From Arthrobacter_H rhombi (GTDB lineage Bacteria; Actinomycetota; Actinomycetes; Actinomycetales; Micrococcaceae): a stretch of DNA of 64,000 bases. The stretch spans positions 62,001 to 126,000 of the forward strand of contig NZ_BAAAIV010000006.1 of assembly GCF_039526245.1 (NCBI RefSeq), read 5' to 3'. The stretch's first letter is position 1, and each line of letters begins with the position of its first letter. The translations under genes and the position numbers were made by a program. Positions 61,726 to 64,000 of the stretch are shown here, piece after piece. A model generated the notes under the pieces. That model was not told where the DNA came from and searched no databases. It worked only from the letters and a program-made list of their open reading frames with translations.

Positions 61726-64000
61726 GCCCAGATCATCGTGCGTCCGCGCCCACCACGGAACCACGCGGGGACAACCGGGGCATCGTTCCCCAGATGAGAG
61801 CTGGCGGATCGGTCCCATCGTCACGTCGGATCCACTCATTGCTTCTCCTCCTGCGGCCCATCCTCCGTTCGTTCACCTCGCGCCCCGGGGGACAAGAGGG
61901 GGCCGAGGGCGACGGACGACTCGATCTGCGCAGCCTGTCCATCGCGGCAACGGCGTGGACTTCCGCCTGGGTTCTCGTGCAAATGGACCCTGGTGTTTCT
62001 TTGTTGTTGACGGCCATTTTGGGTGCCATGTTGGCGATGTTGTATTGGCTGCTACTTCGAAACCGCGGGATCATCGCGTGGTCCCATCATTGGTGGGCCC
62101 CGGTGGCCGCAGCCGCGGTGGGGGCCTTCCTGGTGGCCGCCGGGATTTCAACCCACGTTTTGGCGCAACGCGATCCGACATTTGGTGCGCTGGCCGATGC
62201 AGGGGCGACTATTCGCTTCACGGCCGCGGTCACTGGTGATGCCCGAACCATGCAGTCCTCGTACGGCAACGTGTCAGGGGAGTCGCTCGTCGGTGCGGAA
62301 CCGTCCTCGGACGCCAGCGAACCACTGATGCTCGTCGACGTCCGCGTGGACCGGTACACCGCTGATGGCCATTGGCACGCGGGGGCAGCGGAGGCCGTCC
62401 TGGTCCTGAGGTCGGAGCAGTGGCAGCAGGACGGCAGGCCAACTGTCGGACAAACCGTGAGCGGGCTGGGACGCCTCGCTCGCGCCGAGCCTGGTGACAG
62501 GCAGGGCTATTGGTTACAGGCCTCCACCACTCTTGCCCCAGTCGACGGAGAAGGCCGGAGACTACCCACGGAGGACTGGCGTGAACGCCTCGCAGGCGCA
62601 GCCACCATCCTTCCGGGGGAGGGACCGGCGCTACTTCCCGGGATGGTTATGGGAGATCGAACCGCCCAGTCCGAGGAACTTTCCGCCGACATGAAAACTA
62701 CAGGCCTGGCCCACCTCACAGCCGTCAGTGGAGCAAACGTCGCCATGATCCTCGGAACCGTCCTCTACGCTTGCCGGTTCTTTGGCATCAGGCGGTGGCC
62801 GTCACTGGGCCTATCACTGCTCCTGCTGGTGGGCTTCGTGATTCTGGTGCATCCCGAACCGAGCGTCATCCGTGCCGCAATCATGGGGGCCATCGGCGCA
62901 TTGGCCGTCTACGCTGGGCGCGGAAAACAGGCGCTGACGACGCTCTGCATCTGTGTAGTCCTGATCCTGGCGTGGGACCCCTGGTACGCCCGCGAGCCAG
63001 CTTTCCAGCTCTCCGCCTTGGCAACGGCCGGAATCGTTCTGATGGGGCAGCGCCTGGCTGGGCTGTGCCGTCACATCATGCCCGGCTGGCTCGCCGACGG
63101 TGTTGGAATCAGCACCAGCGCACAATTGTTCTGCTTGCCGGTGCTTTTGGGCATGAGCTCCACGTTCAGCCCCTATTCCGTCCCCGCCAACGTCCTCGCC
63201 GCACCCCTGGTACCCGTGGTGACCGTTGCCGGGACCGCAGCCCTGCTGTTGGCAGGGCTGCCCGGCCCATGGCTCCAACCATTCATCTGGGTGGCAGGAG
63301 TTCCGGCCAGCTGGATCGGTAGCCTGGGCCACCTGGTCGCCGGGTTGCCCGGATCAGCGCTGGCCTGGCCCGAGGGGCCAGCCGGGCGGGCAGCCGGAGT
63401 CCTCGTTTCCGTCCTGGCGCTGATGGCGGTGTGGCTGGCTTCCACGCCGCCCGTGGACGAGAACGCCGCATCCCACGGTTGGCTGGGCGACGTGGGCACC
63501 ATCGGAAGGCGCACTCGTGCCCTGATAAACAGGGTGCCTCTCTCAGGCGACCTGTCTGGCTGGGGGCGTCGTGGCGCGGCGATCAGCGTCGGGGCCGCCG
63601 GCCTGGGACTCCTCGCCGGGCTGACGATGCCGACTACCGCACTGTTGCCCGCACCCTCGGGCCCGTGGCAGCTTGCTGCCTGCGATGTGGGCCAGGGCGA
63701 TGCGTTCGTCCTGCGCTCTGGTGCCCATAGCGCGGTCCTGGTGGATACCGGTCCCGATCCCGCCATGGTCGACAATTGCCTGACGGAGCTGGGGATCCGG
63801 GACATCGATGCGCTGTTCATTACCCACCTGCACGCGGACCACGCCGGTGGACTGTCCGGAGCCGTCAACGACCGGACGGTAGGACCTGCGTATTTTTCCA
63901 CGGGAACGGAACGCACCACGCTTCCTGGTCTGTCTCCGGACCACGAAACCAGTGAACCGCCGGCCGGCACCAGGGGTACTGCCGGAACTGTTAGCTGGGA
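61722..64000 (+). CDS. comEC: ComEC/Rec2-family DNA channel protein, 3' end cut by window edge
   Basis: The frame is open for 759 codons from the GTG at 61722 to the window edge. In order: transmembrane helices near residues 75-145, an extracytoplasmic OB-like region, then the Competence domain (LAHLTAVSGANVAMIL, HPEPSVIRAAIMGAIGALAV, YAREPAFQLSALATAGIVLM). More helices follow, and a C-terminal metallo-beta-lactamase-like domain with CDVGQGDAFVLRSG, VDTGPDP and FITHLHADHAGG (about residue 700). The HxHxDH metal site is intact, so this form may have nuclease activity. The remaining C-terminus lies beyond the window. Confidence 0.92.
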   Translation, partial: MSPDHRASAPTTEPRGDNRGIVPQMRAGGSVPSSRRIHSLLLLLRPILRSFTSRPGGQEGAEGDGRLDLRSLSIAATAWTSAWVLVQMDPGVSLLLTAILGAMLAMLYWLLLRNRGIIAWSHHWWAPVAAAAVGAFLVAAGISTHVLAQRDPTFGALADAGATIRFTAAVTGDARTMQSSYGNVSGESLVGAEPSSDASEPLMLVDVRVDRYTADGHWHAGAAEAVLVLRSEQWQQDGRPTVGQTVSGLGRLARAEPGDRQGYWLQASTTLAPVDGEGRRLPTEDWRERLAGAATILPGEGPALLPGMVMGDRTAQSEELSADMKTTGLAHLTAVSGANVAMILGTVLYACRFFGIRRWPSLGLSLLLLVGFVILVHPEPSVIRAAIMGAIGALAVYAGRGKQALTTLCICVVLILAWDPWYAREPAFQLSALATAGIVLMGQRLAGLCRHIMPGWLADGVGISTSAQLFCLPVLLGMSSTFSPYSVPANVLAAPLVPVVTVAGTAALLLAGLPGPWLQPFIWVAGVPASWIGSLGHLVAGLPGSALAWPEGPAGRAAGVLVSVLALMAVWLASTPPVDENAASHGWLGDVGTIGRRTRALINRVPLSGDLSGWGRRGAAISVGAAGLGLLAGLTMPTTALLPAPSGPWQLAACDVGQGDAFVLRSGAHSAVLVDTGPDPAMVDNCLTELGIRDIDALFITHLHADHAGGLSGAVNDRTVGPAYFSTGTERTTLPGLSPDHETSEPPAGTRGTAGTVSW

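Overview
The window is a G+C-rich (about two-thirds), tightly packed chromosomal segment from an actinobacterium. Gene content and order (yebC-ruvCAB-yajC-secDF-rel, alaS-ruvX-mltG-aroECKB-efp-nusB-pyr operon-mihF-gmk-rpoZ-coaBC-metK-priA, leuS-degV-comEA-comEC), the actinobacterial integration host factor MihF, a helicase-dead PriA, frequent GTG starts and ATGA/GTGA stop-start overlaps fit Micrococcales, most likely the Micrococcaceae (Arthrobacter relatives). The genus assignment is inference. I saw no rRNA, tRNA, CRISPR array, insertion sequence or prophage. One run of 15 N bases lies at 23508-23522.

Layout. 1-2591 (minus): a GNAT acetyltransferase cut by the window edge, coupled to an M3 oligopeptidase. 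2643-11295 (plus): a CapA-like lipoprotein, pdxT without pdxS beside it, yebC, the Holliday-junction genes ruvC-ruvA-ruvB, and the protein-export genes yajC-secD-secF. 11452-16194: the bifunctional (p)ppGpp enzyme Rel, meeting an orphan AbiEi-like protein and a DUF349 protein on the minus strand. 16421-24299: hisS, aspS, a membrane protein, dtd (minus), rarA, rpsD and two small membrane proteins. 24351-34442: alaS, ruvX, mltG, the shikimate genes aroE-aroC-aroK-aroB, a TPR protein, efp and nusB. 34568-35797 (minus): a PrsW-type membrane protease. 35996-44810: the pyrimidine operon pyrR-pyrB-pyrC-(membrane protein)-carA-carB-pyrF, with a PyrR-binding sequence in its leader. 44931-50702: mihF, gmk, rpoZ, coaBC, metK and priA. 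50715-56997: an accessory block holding an alpha/beta hydrolase, a SorC-type regulator and the glycerol genes glpD-glpF-glpK. 57072-64000: a leader peptide with attenuator-like hairpins, leuS, degV, comEA and comEC (cut by the window edge).

Most genes are housekeeping: translation (five aminoacyl-tRNA synthetase or tRNA proofreading enzymes, S4, EF-P), nucleotide and aromatic amino-acid synthesis, recombination and export. The more interesting content is regulatory. (1) A probable leaderless leader peptide with two rare Leu codons sits before two hairpins and a T-run upstream of leuS, which looks like a leucine-responsive attenuator. (2) A TANNNT hexamer lies exactly 6 nt before the start codon at nine sites, the signature of leaderless transcripts; in three cases the hexamer begins in the TAG stop of the upstream gene. 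(3) A perfect palindrome lies between the SorC regulator and glpD. (4) A PyrR-binding motif lies at the pyrR ribosome-binding site. (5) A LexA-like box lies before ruvA. (6) ruvX has no ATG, GTG or TTG start that keeps its active-site Asp. No wholly novel multi-gene system was found.
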